Assembly: GCA_002082585.1 (NCBI GenBank)
Contig: CP020563.1
Location: 2,226,001-2,290,000, forward strand
Direction: 5' to 3'
Length of the DNA stretch: 64,000 nucleotides
From: Kitasatospora albolonga
Lineage (GTDB): Bacteria; Actinomycetota; Actinomycetes; Streptomycetales; Streptomycetaceae
A program made the position numbers and the translations under genes. Below the pieces are notes generated by a model. That model saw only the letters and a program-made list of their open reading frames with translations. It made no database searches and was not told the DNA's origin. Shown piece after piece: positions 1-7,957 of this stretch (position 1 is the stretch's first letter; each line of letters starts with the position of its first letter).

Positions 1-2165
1 GGCTGCGGCACCAGGAACTCGGGGTCGGCCTGCTCGCCCTCCGGCTGGACCGGCCGGGGGTCGTACGGCTTGATCTTCGGGGCGTGGATCGAGCCGTCGG
101 GCTGGATCTTCGGCAGCTTCGTCTGCGGCTTGGGCAGCAGGGCCCTCTTCAGGTCCTGGTTGCCCTGCTCGTCGAGGCCGTAGAGCGCGTCGTAGATCTT
201 GCGGACGGCGGGCCCGGAGGCGCCGGAGCCGGTGCCGCCCTGGGAGATCGTCATGACGATCGTGTAGTCGTCGGTGTAGGTGGCGAACCACGAGGTGGTC
301 TGCTTGCCGTAGACCTGGGCCGTACCGGTCTTGGCGCGCATCGGGATCTTGTCCTGCGGCCAGCCGCCGAACCGCCAGGCCGCCGTGCCGCCGGGCTCGA
401 CCACGGCACGCAGGCCCTTGTCGAGGTCCTTGACGGTCTTGGCGTCGACGGGCAGCTTGCCCTGGGCCTTGGGCTTGATCTCCTGGACCGTCCTGCCGTC
501 GGGGCTCACCACGGCCTTGCCGATCGTGGGCGCGTGGAGGGTGCCGCCGTTGCTGATCGCGGCATAGGCGGTGGCCATCTGGATGGGGGTGACGAGGACG
601 TCACCCTGGCCGATGGAGTAGTTGATGCTGTCGTACGCCTTGAGCTGGTTGCCCTCCAGGCAGTTCTCGTAGGCGATCTGCTGCACGTACGTACCGCCCT
701 TCTTGCCCTCCTTGCACCAGGCGTCCTTGTTCGCGTTCCAGAAGTTCTGCTTCCAGTCCCGGTCCGGGATGCGGCCCTTGACCTCGTTCGGCAGGTCGAT
801 GCCGGTCTCGGAGCCGAGGCCGAAGTCCCGGGCGGTCGTGTAGAACCAGTTCTTGGCGTCCTTCCTCGGCTTTATGCCGCCGTCCCGCGACCACTCCTGG
901 TGGCCGAGCCGGTAGAAGACGGTGTTGCAGGAGTACTTGAGCGCGTCGCCGAGGGTGATGGGGCCGTGCCCCTTGGACTCGAAGTTCGCGAAGGTCTGGC
1001 TGCCGAGGCTGTAGGAGCTGCTGCAGTCGTAGCGGCCGTCGAAGGGGTAACCGGCCCGCACGGCGGCGCTCGCCGAGACGATCTTGAAGACGGAGCCGGC
1101 CGGTGCCTGGCCCTGGATGCCCCGGTTGAGCAGCGGGTAGTTCGACTTCTTGCTGGTGAGCTTGGCGTACTGCTTGCCGGAGATCCCGCCGACCCAGTCG
1201 TTGGGGTCGTAGTCGGGCTGGGAGGCCATCGAGACGATGCGGCCCGTACGGGACTCCATGACGACGACGGCCCCGGAGTCGGCCTCGTACTTACGGCCGG
1301 TGATCTTGTCGGTCTCCTGGCGGACGGTCTTCATCGCCTGGGCGAGCTCGTACTCCGCGACCGCCTGGACCCGGGCGTCGAGGCTGGTGATCAGGTTGGA
1401 GCCGGGCACCGCGGGGTCGTTCTCCGCCTCGCCCATGACCCGGCCGAGGTTGTCGACCTCGTACCGGGTGACGCCCGCCTTGCCGCGCAGCTCCTTGTCG
1501 TACGTGCGCTCCAGGCCCGAGCGGCCGACCTGGTCGGAGCGCAGATAGGGCGAGGGGCCGTCCAGCGCCTTCTGGATCTCCTCGTCGGTGACGGGCGAGA
1601 GGTAGCCGAGGACCTGCGCGGTCTTCGCCTTGCCGGGTGCGGCGTAGCGGCGTACGGCGGTGGGTTCGGCGGTGATGCCGGGGAAGTCCTCGGCGCGCTC
1701 GCGGATCTGGAGGGCCTGCTGGGTGGTGGCCTCGTCGGTGACCGGGATCGGCTGGTAGGGCGAGCCGTTCCAGCAGGGCTGGGGGGTCTTGGAGTCGCAG
1801 AGGCGGACCTTGTCCCGGACGTCCTCGGGCTTCATGTCCAGGACCTCGGCGAGCCGGGTGAGGACGCCGACGCCGTCGTCCTTCATCTTCAGCAGCTCGG
1901 TACGGCTCGCGGAGACGACGAGCCGGGTCTCGTTGTCGGCGAGCGGAACGCCCCGCGCGTCGAGGATCGAGCCGCGCACGGCGGGCTGGACGACCTGCTG
2001 GACGCCGTTGCCCGCCGCCTTGGTGGTGTACTCCTCGCCGTTGCGGATCTGGAGGTACCAGAGGCGGCCGCCGAGGGTGAGGAGCAGGGAGAAGACGAGG
2101 ACCTGGATGACGATGAGCCGGATCTGGACCCGCTGGGTCCGCCCGGTCTCGGGGATATTGCTCAC
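1..2165 (-). CDS. mrdA: Penicillin-binding protein 2 (class B PBP, transpeptidase), C-terminus cut by window edge
   Basis: Peptidoglycan D,D-transpeptidase of the elongation/spore-wall machinery, anchored in the membrane with its catalytic domain outside the cell. Reading in from a GTG at 2165 (product begins MSNIPETGR), an N-terminal membrane helix (about residues 14-32) is followed by the dimerisation region and the transpeptidase domain. All three catalytic motifs are visible: SVFK with Ser358 (codon at 1092-1094), SCN at 412-414 (924-932) and KTG at 612-614 near 327-332. About 721 residues are in the window and the stop lies off the left edge, so the end is not a frameshift. It follows mreD by 37 bp on the same strand, the standard mreBCD-PBP2 order; a RodA/FtsW-type partner would be expected next, outside the window. 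The family call is secure; that it serves mainly sporulation is inference from Streptomyces biology. Confidence 0.95.
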   Translation of the reverse strand, partial: MSNIPETGRTQRVQIRLIVIQVLVFSLLLTLGGRLWYLQIRNGEEYTTKAAGNGVQQVVQPAVRGSILDARGVPLADNETRLVVSASRTELLKMKDDGVGVLTRLAEVLDMKPEDVRDKVRLCDSKTPQPCWNGSPYQPIPVTDEATTQQALQIRERAEDFPGITAEPTAVRRYAAPGKAKTAQVLGYLSPVTDEEIQKALDGPSPYLRSDQVGRSGLERTYDKELRGKAGVTRYEVDNLGRVMGEAENDPAVPGSNLITSLDARVQAVAEYELAQAMKTVRQETDKITGRKYEADSGAVVVMESRTGRIVSMASQPDYDPNDWVGGISGKQYAKLTSKKSNYPLLNRGIQGQAPAGSVFKIVSASAAVRAGYPFDGRYDCSSSYSLGSQTFANFESKGHGPITLGDALKYSCNTVFYRLGHQEWSRDGGIKPRKDAKNWFYTTARDFGLGSETGIDLPNEVKGRIPDRDWKQNFWNANKDAWCKEGKKGGTYVQQIAYENCLEGNQLKAYDSINYSIGQGDVLVTPIQMATAYAAISNGGTLHAPTIGKAVVSPDGRTVQEIKPKAQGKLPVDAKTVKDLDKGLRAVVEPGGTAAWRFGGWPQDKIPMRAKTGTAQVYGKQTTSWFATYTDDYTIVMTISQGGTGSGASGPAVRKIYDALYGLDEQGNQDLKRALLPKPQTKLPKIQPDGSIHAPKIKPYDPRPVQPEGEQADPEFLVPQ

Positions 2166-2202
2166 GGGGCGCCCCCGGTGGTGGCCTTCGTCGCGTACGG
2201 CT

Positions 2203-2868
2203 TCACAGGCGCTTGACCCCCTTGATGCGGCCCGCGCGGGCGGCGCGGTTGCGGGCGGCCTTCATACGCAGGCCGCCGCGCTGGTTGCCGATCCGCAGGC
2301 CGGTGCCGGAGGCGAGCCAGCCCGCGGCGACGTCGTTGCCGCCACCGGCGGCCTCGGAGACCGGGTCGTTCTCGGTGCGTCTGGCCAGCGCCATGATCAG
2401 CGGCACGGTGAAGGGGGCCAGCAGCAGGTCGTAGATCGCGGCGGTGAACAGCAGGCTGCCCAGGCCCACATGGCGGGCGGCCGTGTCGTCGACGAGGGCG
2501 CCGACGCCCGCGTACAGCAGGGTCGAGCCGATCGCGGCGGCGACCACCACGGCCATCGGGGCGAAGGCCGACTTGAGCTGCCCGTTCTCCGGCCGGGCCA
2601 GGCCCGCGAGGTAGCCGATGAGGCAGAGGACCAGGGCGTAGCGCCCGGCGGCGTGGTCGGCGGGGGGCGCGAGGTCCGCGAGGAGGCCCGCGCCGAAGCC
2701 GATGAGCGAGCCGCTGAGGGGCCCGTACACGAAGGCGAGTCCGAGGACCGTGAGGAGCAGCAGGTCGGGGACGGCGCCGGGGAGCTGGAGGCGGGCGAGG
2801 ACGGAGACCTGGACGACGAGGGCGACGACGACCAGGGCGGTGGAGAGCAGAGTCCGGTTGAGGCGCAT
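2203..2868 (-). CDS. mreD: Rod shape-determining protein MreD
   Basis: Integral membrane component of the Mre wall-synthesis complex. The 221-residue product starts MRLNRTLLS and is almost entirely hydrophobic, with about five or six predicted membrane segments, then a basic Arg/Lys-rich C-terminal tail of about 30 residues (RNRAARAGRIKGVKRL end). A long open frame continues upstream through mreC in another frame and is not coding; the ATG at 2868 lies 11 bp after the mreC stop, so the two are probably translationally linked. MreD is poorly conserved, so the call rests on hydrophobicity plus its fixed place between mreC and the PBP2 gene. The basic tail is longer than in rod-shaped bacteria and may be cytoplasmic. 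Confidence 0.92.
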   Translation of the reverse strand: MRLNRTLLSTALVVVALVVQVSVLARLQLPGAVPDLLLLTVLGLAFVYGPLSGSLIGFGAGLLADLAPPADHAAGRYALVLCLIGYLAGLARPENGQLKSAFAPMAVVVAAAIGSTLLYAGVGALVDDTAARHVGLGSLLFTAAIYDLLLAPFTVPLIMALARRTENDPVSEAAGGGNDVAAGWLASGTGLRIGNQRGGLRMKAARNRAARAGRIKGVKRL

Positions 2869-2879
2869 GGGGATCAGCT

Positions 2880-3938
2880 CTACTCCTGGTCGTTTGCCGC
2901 GTTGTCGGGCTGCTGGTTGCCGGGCTGCTGGGCGTTGCCCTGCTGGTCGCCTGCCGCCGTGCCGTCGCCCTGGTTCTCGTTGATGTTGCCGACGACCTTG
3001 CCCGAGCCGTCGACCAGATCGCCGTTGGGCTGGACGGTGACGGTGACCGTGGGGGTCGGCTTCGGCTTCGTCCTGGCGGGCTGCTTCGGCAGGACCGCGT
3101 CGCGGGGGTCCGAGCGCGGGGCCTGGACGACGACGCCGACGATGTCGAGCTTGGTGAACCCGACGTACGGCTTCACATGGACCGTCCGGGTCAGCGCGCC
3201 GCCCGCGGGGTCGACACGGACGACCTCGCCGACCGGGACGCCGGGCACGAAGGGCTTGTCCTTGCTGGAGCCGAAGGTGACGAGCCGGTCGCCCGTCTTC
3301 ACCTTGGCCTTGCCGTTGAGGAACTGGACCGAGAGCGGGCGCGAGCCCTGGCCGGTGGCGAAGCCGAGCTCGTCGGTCTTCTCCATCCGGGTGCCGACGG
3401 TGAAGCCCGGGTCGCTGGCGAGCAGGACCGTCGAGGTGCTCGGGCCGACGGTGGTGACCCGGCCGACCAGACCCTCCCCGTTGAGGACGGTCATGTCGCG
3501 GCGGATGCCGTCGTCGGAGCCCGCGTCGATGGTGATCGTCCAGGAGAAGCCCTGGGCCGCTCCTATGGCGATGACCTGGGCGCCCTTGATGGAGTACTGC
3601 CCGGCACCCGCGTTCTTCAGCATGGCGTCGAGCTGGCGGACGCGGCTGTTGTTGCGGTCGTCGCTGCCGAGCTTCGCCTTCAGCGCGGCGTTCTCCTGCT
3701 CCAGGGCGGAGATCCGGTCGTGCCGTCGGCCGGAGTCCCGGACCGCCCCTATGGCGTTGCCCACCGGGTCGACCACGGCCGCGACGCCGTTCTCCACCGG
3801 TCCGAAGACCGTGGCCGCGGCCTGCCGTGCGCCGTCGACCGGTGAGCCTTCGCCGCCTCGGATATCCACCGTGATCAGGGCGAATGCGATGGCGATCAGC
3901 AGCACCAGGAGCAGCCGGCTCTCTCGTGTGTCCCTCAC
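2880..3938 (-). CDS. mreC: Rod shape-determining protein MreC
   Basis: Bitopic membrane protein that links the cytoplasmic MreB filament to periplasmic-side PBPs. GTG start at 3938 gives MRDTRESRLLLVLL; residues about 7-24 form the single membrane helix, residues about 70-95 form a short coiled coil (ISALEQENAALKAKL), and residues about 115-265 are the paired beta-barrel MreC domain. The C-terminal 85 residues are low-complexity, with TPTVTVTV and an Asn/Gln/Gly-rich tail (QQPGNQQPDN), a feature of actinobacterial MreC. Length 352. It lies downstream of mreB after a strong hairpin at 4041-4083, so it probably receives reduced readthrough from mreB or has its own promoter in the 152-bp gap. 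Confidence 0.95.
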   Translation of the reverse strand: MRDTRESRLLLVLLIAIAFALITVDIRGGEGSPVDGARQAAATVFGPVENGVAAVVDPVGNAIGAVRDSGRRHDRISALEQENAALKAKLGSDDRNNSRVRQLDAMLKNAGAGQYSIKGAQVIAIGAAQGFSWTITIDAGSDDGIRRDMTVLNGEGLVGRVTTVGPSTSTVLLASDPGFTVGTRMEKTDELGFATGQGSRPLSVQFLNGKAKVKTGDRLVTFGSSKDKPFVPGVPVGEVVRVDPAGGALTRTVHVKPYVGFTKLDIVGVVVQAPRSDPRDAVLPKQPARTKPKPTPTVTVTVQPNGDLVDGSGKVVGNINENQGDGTAAGDQQGNAQQPGNQQPDNAANDQE

Positions 3939-4040
3939 GTGCGGCGGCCGTGCCTTCCTCGTCGGAATGTTCGTGCCTGTGTGTCCGTGTCCGTACGGCC
4001 GGGCCGGTGCGACCGCACCCGTACGACACGATCTATATCA

Positions 4041-4083
4041 ACGATCCGACGGGCGGACCCGCAGGTTCCGCCCGTCGGATCGT
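4041..4083 (-). terminator. Hairpin just downstream of mreB
   Basis: A perfect 17-bp inverted repeat (ACGATCCGACGGGCGGA at 4041-4057 with its complement at 4067-4083) around a 9-nt loop, starting 7 nt after the mreB stop. There is no long T-run, as is usual for Streptomyces terminators. Its place between mreB and mreC suggests partial termination, lowering mreCD-PBP2 expression relative to mreB. Confidence 0.8.
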
Positions 4084-4090
4084 CGCGTTC

Positions 4091-5110
4091 CTACCGTCGG
4101 GGCTGTGCGTCCAGCACCTGCTGGAGCGCCTCGAACTCCTCGACGCACTTGCCGGAGCCGAGCGCCACGGAGTCGAGCGGGTCCTCGGCGATATGGATCG
4201 GCATGCCCGTCTCGCGGCGCAGCCGCTCGTCCAGACCGCGCAGCATGGCGCCGCCGCCGGTGAGGACGATGCCCCGGTCCATGATGTCGCCGGAGAGCTC
4301 GGGCGGGCACTTGTCGAGCGTCGTCTTCACGGCGTCGACGATGGCGTTGACCGGCTCCTCGATGGCCTTGCGGACCTCGGCGGCCGAGATGACGACCGTC
4401 TTGGGCAGCCCGGAGACCAGGTCGCGGCCGCGGATCTCGGTGTGCTCGTCCTTGTCCATGTCGTACGCGGAACCGATCGTGATCTTGATCTGTTCGGCGG
4501 TCCGCTCACCGAGGAGGAGCGAGTACTCCTTCTTGATGTGCTGGATGATCGCGTTGTCCAGCTCGTCACCGGCGGTCCGGATCGACTGGGCGGTGACGAT
4601 GCCGCCGAGCGAGATGACCGCGACCTCGGTGGTGCCGCCGCCGATGTCCACGACCATGTTGCCCGTGGCCTCGTGGACCGGCAGACCGGAGCCGATGGCC
4701 GCGGCCATGGGCTCCTCGATGATGTGCACCTGACGCGCCCCGGCCTGGGTCGATGCCTCGATGACGGCGCGGCGCTCGACCCCGGTGATACCGGAGGGCA
4801 CGCAGACGACGACCCGGGGGCGGGCCAGATAGCGGCGCTTGTGGATCTTGAGGATGAAGTAGCGGAGCATCCGCTCCGTGATCTCGAAGTCGGCGATCAC
4901 GCCGTCCTTCAGGGGCCGCACGGCGACGATGTTGCCCGGCGTGCGCCCGATCATCTTCTTGGCCTCGGAGCCGACCGCCAGAATGCCGCCGGTGTTGGTG
5001 TTGATGGCCACGACGGACGGCTCGTTCAGGACGATGCCGCGCCCCCTGACGTACACCAGCGTGTTGGCAGTCCCGAGGTCGATAGCCATGTCACGGCCGA
5101 TGAACGACAT
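4091..5110 (-). CDS. mreB: Actin-like cell-shape protein MreB
   Basis: Bacterial actin that polymerises on ATP under the membrane; in Streptomyces it is needed mainly for spore-wall integrity (known family biology). The 339-residue product from the ATG at 5110 ([17 protein letters not shown]) has phosphate-1 DLGTANT near residues 10-16, phosphate-2 [11 protein letters not shown] near 162-172, and the adenosine-binding LTGGGA near 287-292. An in-frame ATG at 5131 would add seven residues, but the 5110 ATG has the better ribosome site (GGGGAA about 6 nt upstream). First gene of the mre cluster; the 230 bp upstream to the ndk terminator should hold its promoters. Followed by a strong hairpin. 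Confidence 0.97.
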   Translation of the reverse strand: MSFIGRDMAIDLGTANTLVYVRGRGIVLNEPSVVAINTNTGGILAVGSEAKKMIGRTPGNIVAVRPLKDGVIADFEITERMLRYFILKIHKRRYLARPRVVVCVPSGITGVERRAVIEASTQAGARQVHIIEEPMAAAIGSGLPVHEATGNMVVDIGGGTTEVAVISLGGIVTAQSIRTAGDELDNAIIQHIKKEYSLLLGERTAEQIKITIGSAYDMDKDEHTEIRGRDLVSGLPKTVVISAAEVRKAIEEPVNAIVDAVKTTLDKCPPELSGDIMDRGIVLTGGGAMLRGLDERLRRETGMPIHIAEDPLDSVALGSGKCVEEFEALQQVLDAQPRR

Positions 5111-5341
5111 TGAGTTCCCCTTGTTCCCCATGAGGATGCGTCGGGCCTTCCCAGGAAGCGATGATGGCTTGTTCTGGTAGGCGAGGTTGGCGCTGCGGGC
5201 GTGGAAGCTTCCATCGTAGTGCCGTATGCACGGACACAGCGCGAGGGTCCTTCGCCATTGTGAGCGGAACGGGTGCCCGTTCCACCCATGGTGACGTTAC
5301 GTCGGAGGGATGCGTTCCCGCGAGAGGGAACCCTATGCCGA

Positions 5342-5369
5342 GGGGCGACCGAATTACTTCGGTCGCCCC
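5342..5369 (-). terminator. ndk terminator
   Basis: A perfect 12-bp stem (GGGGCGACCGAA with TTCGGTCGCCCC) around a TTAC loop, 29 nt downstream of the ndk stop on the minus strand. It separates ndk from the mreB promoter region. Confidence 0.85.
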
Positions 5370-5398
5370 CGCCAGGCAGCGCTGTTTGGCCGATCGGG

Positions 5399-5812
5399 TC
5401 AGGAAAGTCCCGGAAAGAAAAGCTTCAGTTCTCGCTCTGCGGACTCCTGCGAGTCCGAGGCGTGGATGAGGTTCTCCCGGGTGATCGTGCCGAAGTCACC
5501 GCGGATCGACCCGGGCGCGGCGGCGATCGGGTCGGTGGGGCCGGCCAGGGCGCGGACGCCCTCGATGACCCGCTCACCTTCGGCCACCAGAGCGACGACC
5601 GGGCCGGAGGCCATGAACTCCATGAGCGGCTCGTAGAACGGCCGGCCCTTGTGCTCGCCGTAGTGCTGCTCCAGCGTGTCGTGGTCCAGGGTGCGCAGCT
5701 CCAGCGCGGTGATCCGCCAGTCCGCCTTGCGCTCGATACGGCCGACGATCTCGCCGATCAGTCCGCGGCGGACCGCGTCGGGCTTGAGCAGGACGAGGGT
5801 GCGCTGAGTCAT
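5399..5812 (-). CDS. ndk: Nucleoside diphosphate kinase
   Basis: Transfers the gamma-phosphate between nucleoside triphosphates and diphosphates through a phospho-histidine, balancing NTP/dNTP pools in the cytoplasm. The 137-residue product (MTQRTLVLLKPDAVRRGL) has the normal family length. The active-site histidine lies in NLIHASDS near residue 115, and the nucleotide-binding GSIRGDFG lies near 100-107. The open frame extends 26 codons upstream, but that part is Pro-rich and non-homologous, so the ATG at 5812 (AAGGAG about 8 nt upstream) is chosen. Monocistronic by appearance: a 116-bp gap upstream and its own terminator at 5342-5369. Confidence 0.97.
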   Translation of the reverse strand: MTQRTLVLLKPDAVRRGLIGEIVGRIERKADWRITALELRTLDHDTLEQHYGEHKGRPFYEPLMEFMASGPVVALVAEGERVIEGVRALAGPTDPIAAAPGSIRGDFGTITRENLIHASDSQESAERELKLFFPGLS

Positions 5813-5928
5813 GTGCGGCTCCTTGCAGGCATACGGGTGCGGTGAGGCGAGATTACAGGGGTACGGAGACGGGTCTGCGCCCGGGTTCACTCAGGGTCAC
5901 CTTCGCGCCCCGGGCACCTGCCGTCACG

Positions 5929-6300
5929 TCAGGCCGTGGCCTCGCCGGTCTCCTGCCGGGCCTGCTGCTCCTGCTGTTCCGCCCAGCGGGCCTTGGCCTC
6001 GTCGATCTTGCCGCCGTAGTGCACGGAGGCCCACCACAGTCCGCCGAAGACCAGGCCGAGGATGAACATCGTCGGCACCACGAAGCCGCTGAGGACCAGT
6101 GCGACCTGGAGCGCCCAGCCGAGCTGGATGCCGCCGGGCCGGGTGATCATCCCGCAGAGCAGCAGGGAGAGCGCCATGCCGACCCCGCAGACGGTCCAGA
6201 CCGTGGCCATCGAGAGGTCGTCCAGCTTCATCGCGACCAGCCCGGCGAAGCCGATGACGAAGAACTCACCGAGCAGTGTCGAGGCGCAGAGCGTACGCAT
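5929..6300 (-). CDS. DUF4233 membrane protein downstream of folC
   Basis: A 123-residue integral membrane protein (MRTLCASTLLGEFFVIGF) of the actinobacterial DUF4233 family, which is typically found next to folC. Four hydrophobic segments are visible (about residues 8-24, 32-50, 58-78 and 80-96), then a charged tail rich in Ala/Glu/Gln. It starts 8 bp after the folC stop on the same strand, so it is very likely cotranscribed. Function is unknown; conservation of the pairing suggests a link to folate or ndk-adjacent metabolism, but nothing in the sequence proves it. Confidence 0.88.
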   Translation of the reverse strand: MRTLCASTLLGEFFVIGFAGLVAMKLDDLSMATVWTVCGVGMALSLLLCGMITRPGGIQLGWALQVALVLSGFVVPTMFILGLVFGGLWWASVHYGGKIDEAKARWAEQQEQQARQETGEATA

Positions 6301-6308
6301 CCGGCTTC

Positions 6309-7832
6309 TCAGCCCCTTCCCAGAAGCAGCCGGGCCTCGCCGACCGTGATCACTGATCCGGTCACCAGGACCCCGGCGCCCGCGTACTCGTCGTCCTCCT
6401 CGGCCAGCGTGATCGCCGCCTCCAGCGCGTCGTCGAGACGCGGTTCGACCTGGACCCGGTCGTCGCCGAAGACCTCGACGGCGAGGGCGGCCAGCTCGTC
6501 CGCGTCCATCGCGCGGTCGGTGGAGTTCTGCGTGACGACGATCTCGGCGAAGATCGGCTCGAAGGCTTCGAGGAGCCCGCGCACGTCCTTGTCGCCGCTG
6601 GTGCCGACCACGCCGATCAGCCGGGAGAAGCTGAACGCCTCGGAGATCCCGTCCGCCGCCGCCCTGGCTCCCGCCGGGTTGTGCGCGGCGTCCAGGACGA
6701 CGGTCGGGCTGGAGCGCACGACCTCCAGACGGCCGGGCGAGACCACCGAGGCGAACGCCTTGCGGATCGCCTCGATGTCGAGGGAGCGGGCCTGCTCGGC
6801 GCCGATCCCGAAGAACGCCTCCACGGCGGCGAGCGCGACGGCCGCGTTGTGCGCCTGGTGGGCCCCGTACAGCGGGAGGAAGATCTCTTCGTACTCGCCG
6901 CCGAGCCCGCGCAGGGTGAGCAGCTGGCCGCCGACCGCGACCTCGCGGGAGGTGACGCCGAACTCCATGCCCTCGCGGGCCACCGTGGCATCGACCTCGA
7001 CGGCCTTCTTCAGCATCACCTGCGCCGCGTCCACCGGCTGCTGCGCCAGGATCACGGTCGCGCCCTGCTTGATGATCCCGGACTTCTCCCCCGCGATCTC
7101 GGCGGGCGTGCTGCCGAGCCGGTCGGTGTGGTCCAGCGAGATCGGGGTGACGACGGCGACCGTGGAGTCGATGACGTTGGTCGCGTCCCAGGTGCCGCCC
7201 ATGCCGACCTCGACGACCGCCACATCGACGGGCGCGTCGGCGAAGGCCGCGTACGCCATGCCGGTGAGCACCTCGAAGAAGGAGAGCCGGTAGGGCTGCT
7301 GGGCGTCGACCATCTCGACGTACGGCTTGACGTCCCCGTACGTCTCGATGAAGCGCTCGGGTGCGATCGGGGAGCCGTCGAGGCTGATCCGCTCGATGAT
7401 CGACTGGACGTGCGGCGAGGTGTACCGGCCGGTGCGCAGCTCGAAGGCGTTGAGCAGGGCCTCGATCATGCGGGCCGTGGAGGTCTTGCCGTTCGTGCCG
7501 GTGATGTGGATCGAGGGGTAGGCGCGCTGCGGCTCGCCGAGCACGTCCATCAGGGCGGCGATGCGGGTGACGGAGGGCTCGAGCTTGGTCTCGCCCCAGC
7601 GTCCGGCGAGCTCCTGCTCCACCGCGCGCAGCGCCCGGTCGGTCTCGGGATCGGCGGGCCGGGCGGGGACCGCGTCGGCCTGGGGGGCGCCCCCGTAGGT
7701 GCGCAGGGTGCGGCTCCCGGCCTCGATCACCGCCAGGTCGGGGTCGCGCTGGGTCTCTTCGCCGACGATCTCCGCGAAGGTGTCGTCGGGCTCGGACGCG
7801 TCGTGCCGGTCTGAAGGGCGGGGCTCACTCAC
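6309..7832 (-). CDS. folC: Bifunctional dihydrofolate synthase / folylpolyglutamate synthase
   Basis: Mur-ligase-family enzyme that adds glutamate to dihydropteroate and extends the glutamate tail of folates, using ATP. The P-loop GTNGKTST is near residue 121, followed by the DRLGSTPAEIAGEKSGI block and the ligase C-domain with DAAHNPAGARA near 365-375. The product is 507 residues from the GTG at 7832 (MSEPRPSDRHD). An ATG at 7862 would add ten residues; neither start has a strong ribosome site, and I prefer the GTG from remembered homologues. The first 80 residues are an acidic actinobacterial extension. It lies between the valS terminator and the DUF4233 gene, so it probably has its own promoter in the 70-bp gap. 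Confidence 0.95.
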   Translation of the reverse strand: MSEPRPSDRHDASEPDDTFAEIVGEETQRDPDLAVIEAGSRTLRTYGGAPQADAVPARPADPETDRALRAVEQELAGRWGETKLEPSVTRIAALMDVLGEPQRAYPSIHITGTNGKTSTARMIEALLNAFELRTGRYTSPHVQSIIERISLDGSPIAPERFIETYGDVKPYVEMVDAQQPYRLSFFEVLTGMAYAAFADAPVDVAVVEVGMGGTWDATNVIDSTVAVVTPISLDHTDRLGSTPAEIAGEKSGIIKQGATVILAQQPVDAAQVMLKKAVEVDATVAREGMEFGVTSREVAVGGQLLTLRGLGGEYEEIFLPLYGAHQAHNAAVALAAVEAFFGIGAEQARSLDIEAIRKAFASVVSPGRLEVVRSSPTVVLDAAHNPAGARAAADGISEAFSFSRLIGVVGTSGDKDVRGLLEAFEPIFAEIVVTQNSTDRAMDADELAALAVEVFGDDRVQVEPRLDDALEAAITLAEEDDEYAGAGVLVTGSVITVGEARLLLGRG

Positions 7833-7902
7833 GGGGCCCAGTCTACGGATGGGCCCCGGCATCGCGCGCAGCGCCCGCCACCGTACGGAGCGGTCGTACG
7901 GG

Positions 7903-7944
7903 GAAGCCCCCGCATCCCCGGTCGGCCGGGGGTGCGGGGGCTTC
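7903..7944 (-). terminator. valS terminator
   Basis: A 19-bp stem (GAAGCCCCCGCA then TCCCCGG on the left, one T-G wobble) around a 4-nt loop, 13 nt downstream of the valS stop. It should insulate valS from folC. Confidence 0.85.
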
Positions 7945-7957
7945 GCCGGTCAGCTGA

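Noticed and set aside
84..2216. 710-residue open frame on the plus strand
   Set aside because: It is antisense to the PBP2 gene, whose catalytic motifs are all in the other strand; composition is the Leu/Val/Gly/Arg-rich pattern of GC-rich shadows.
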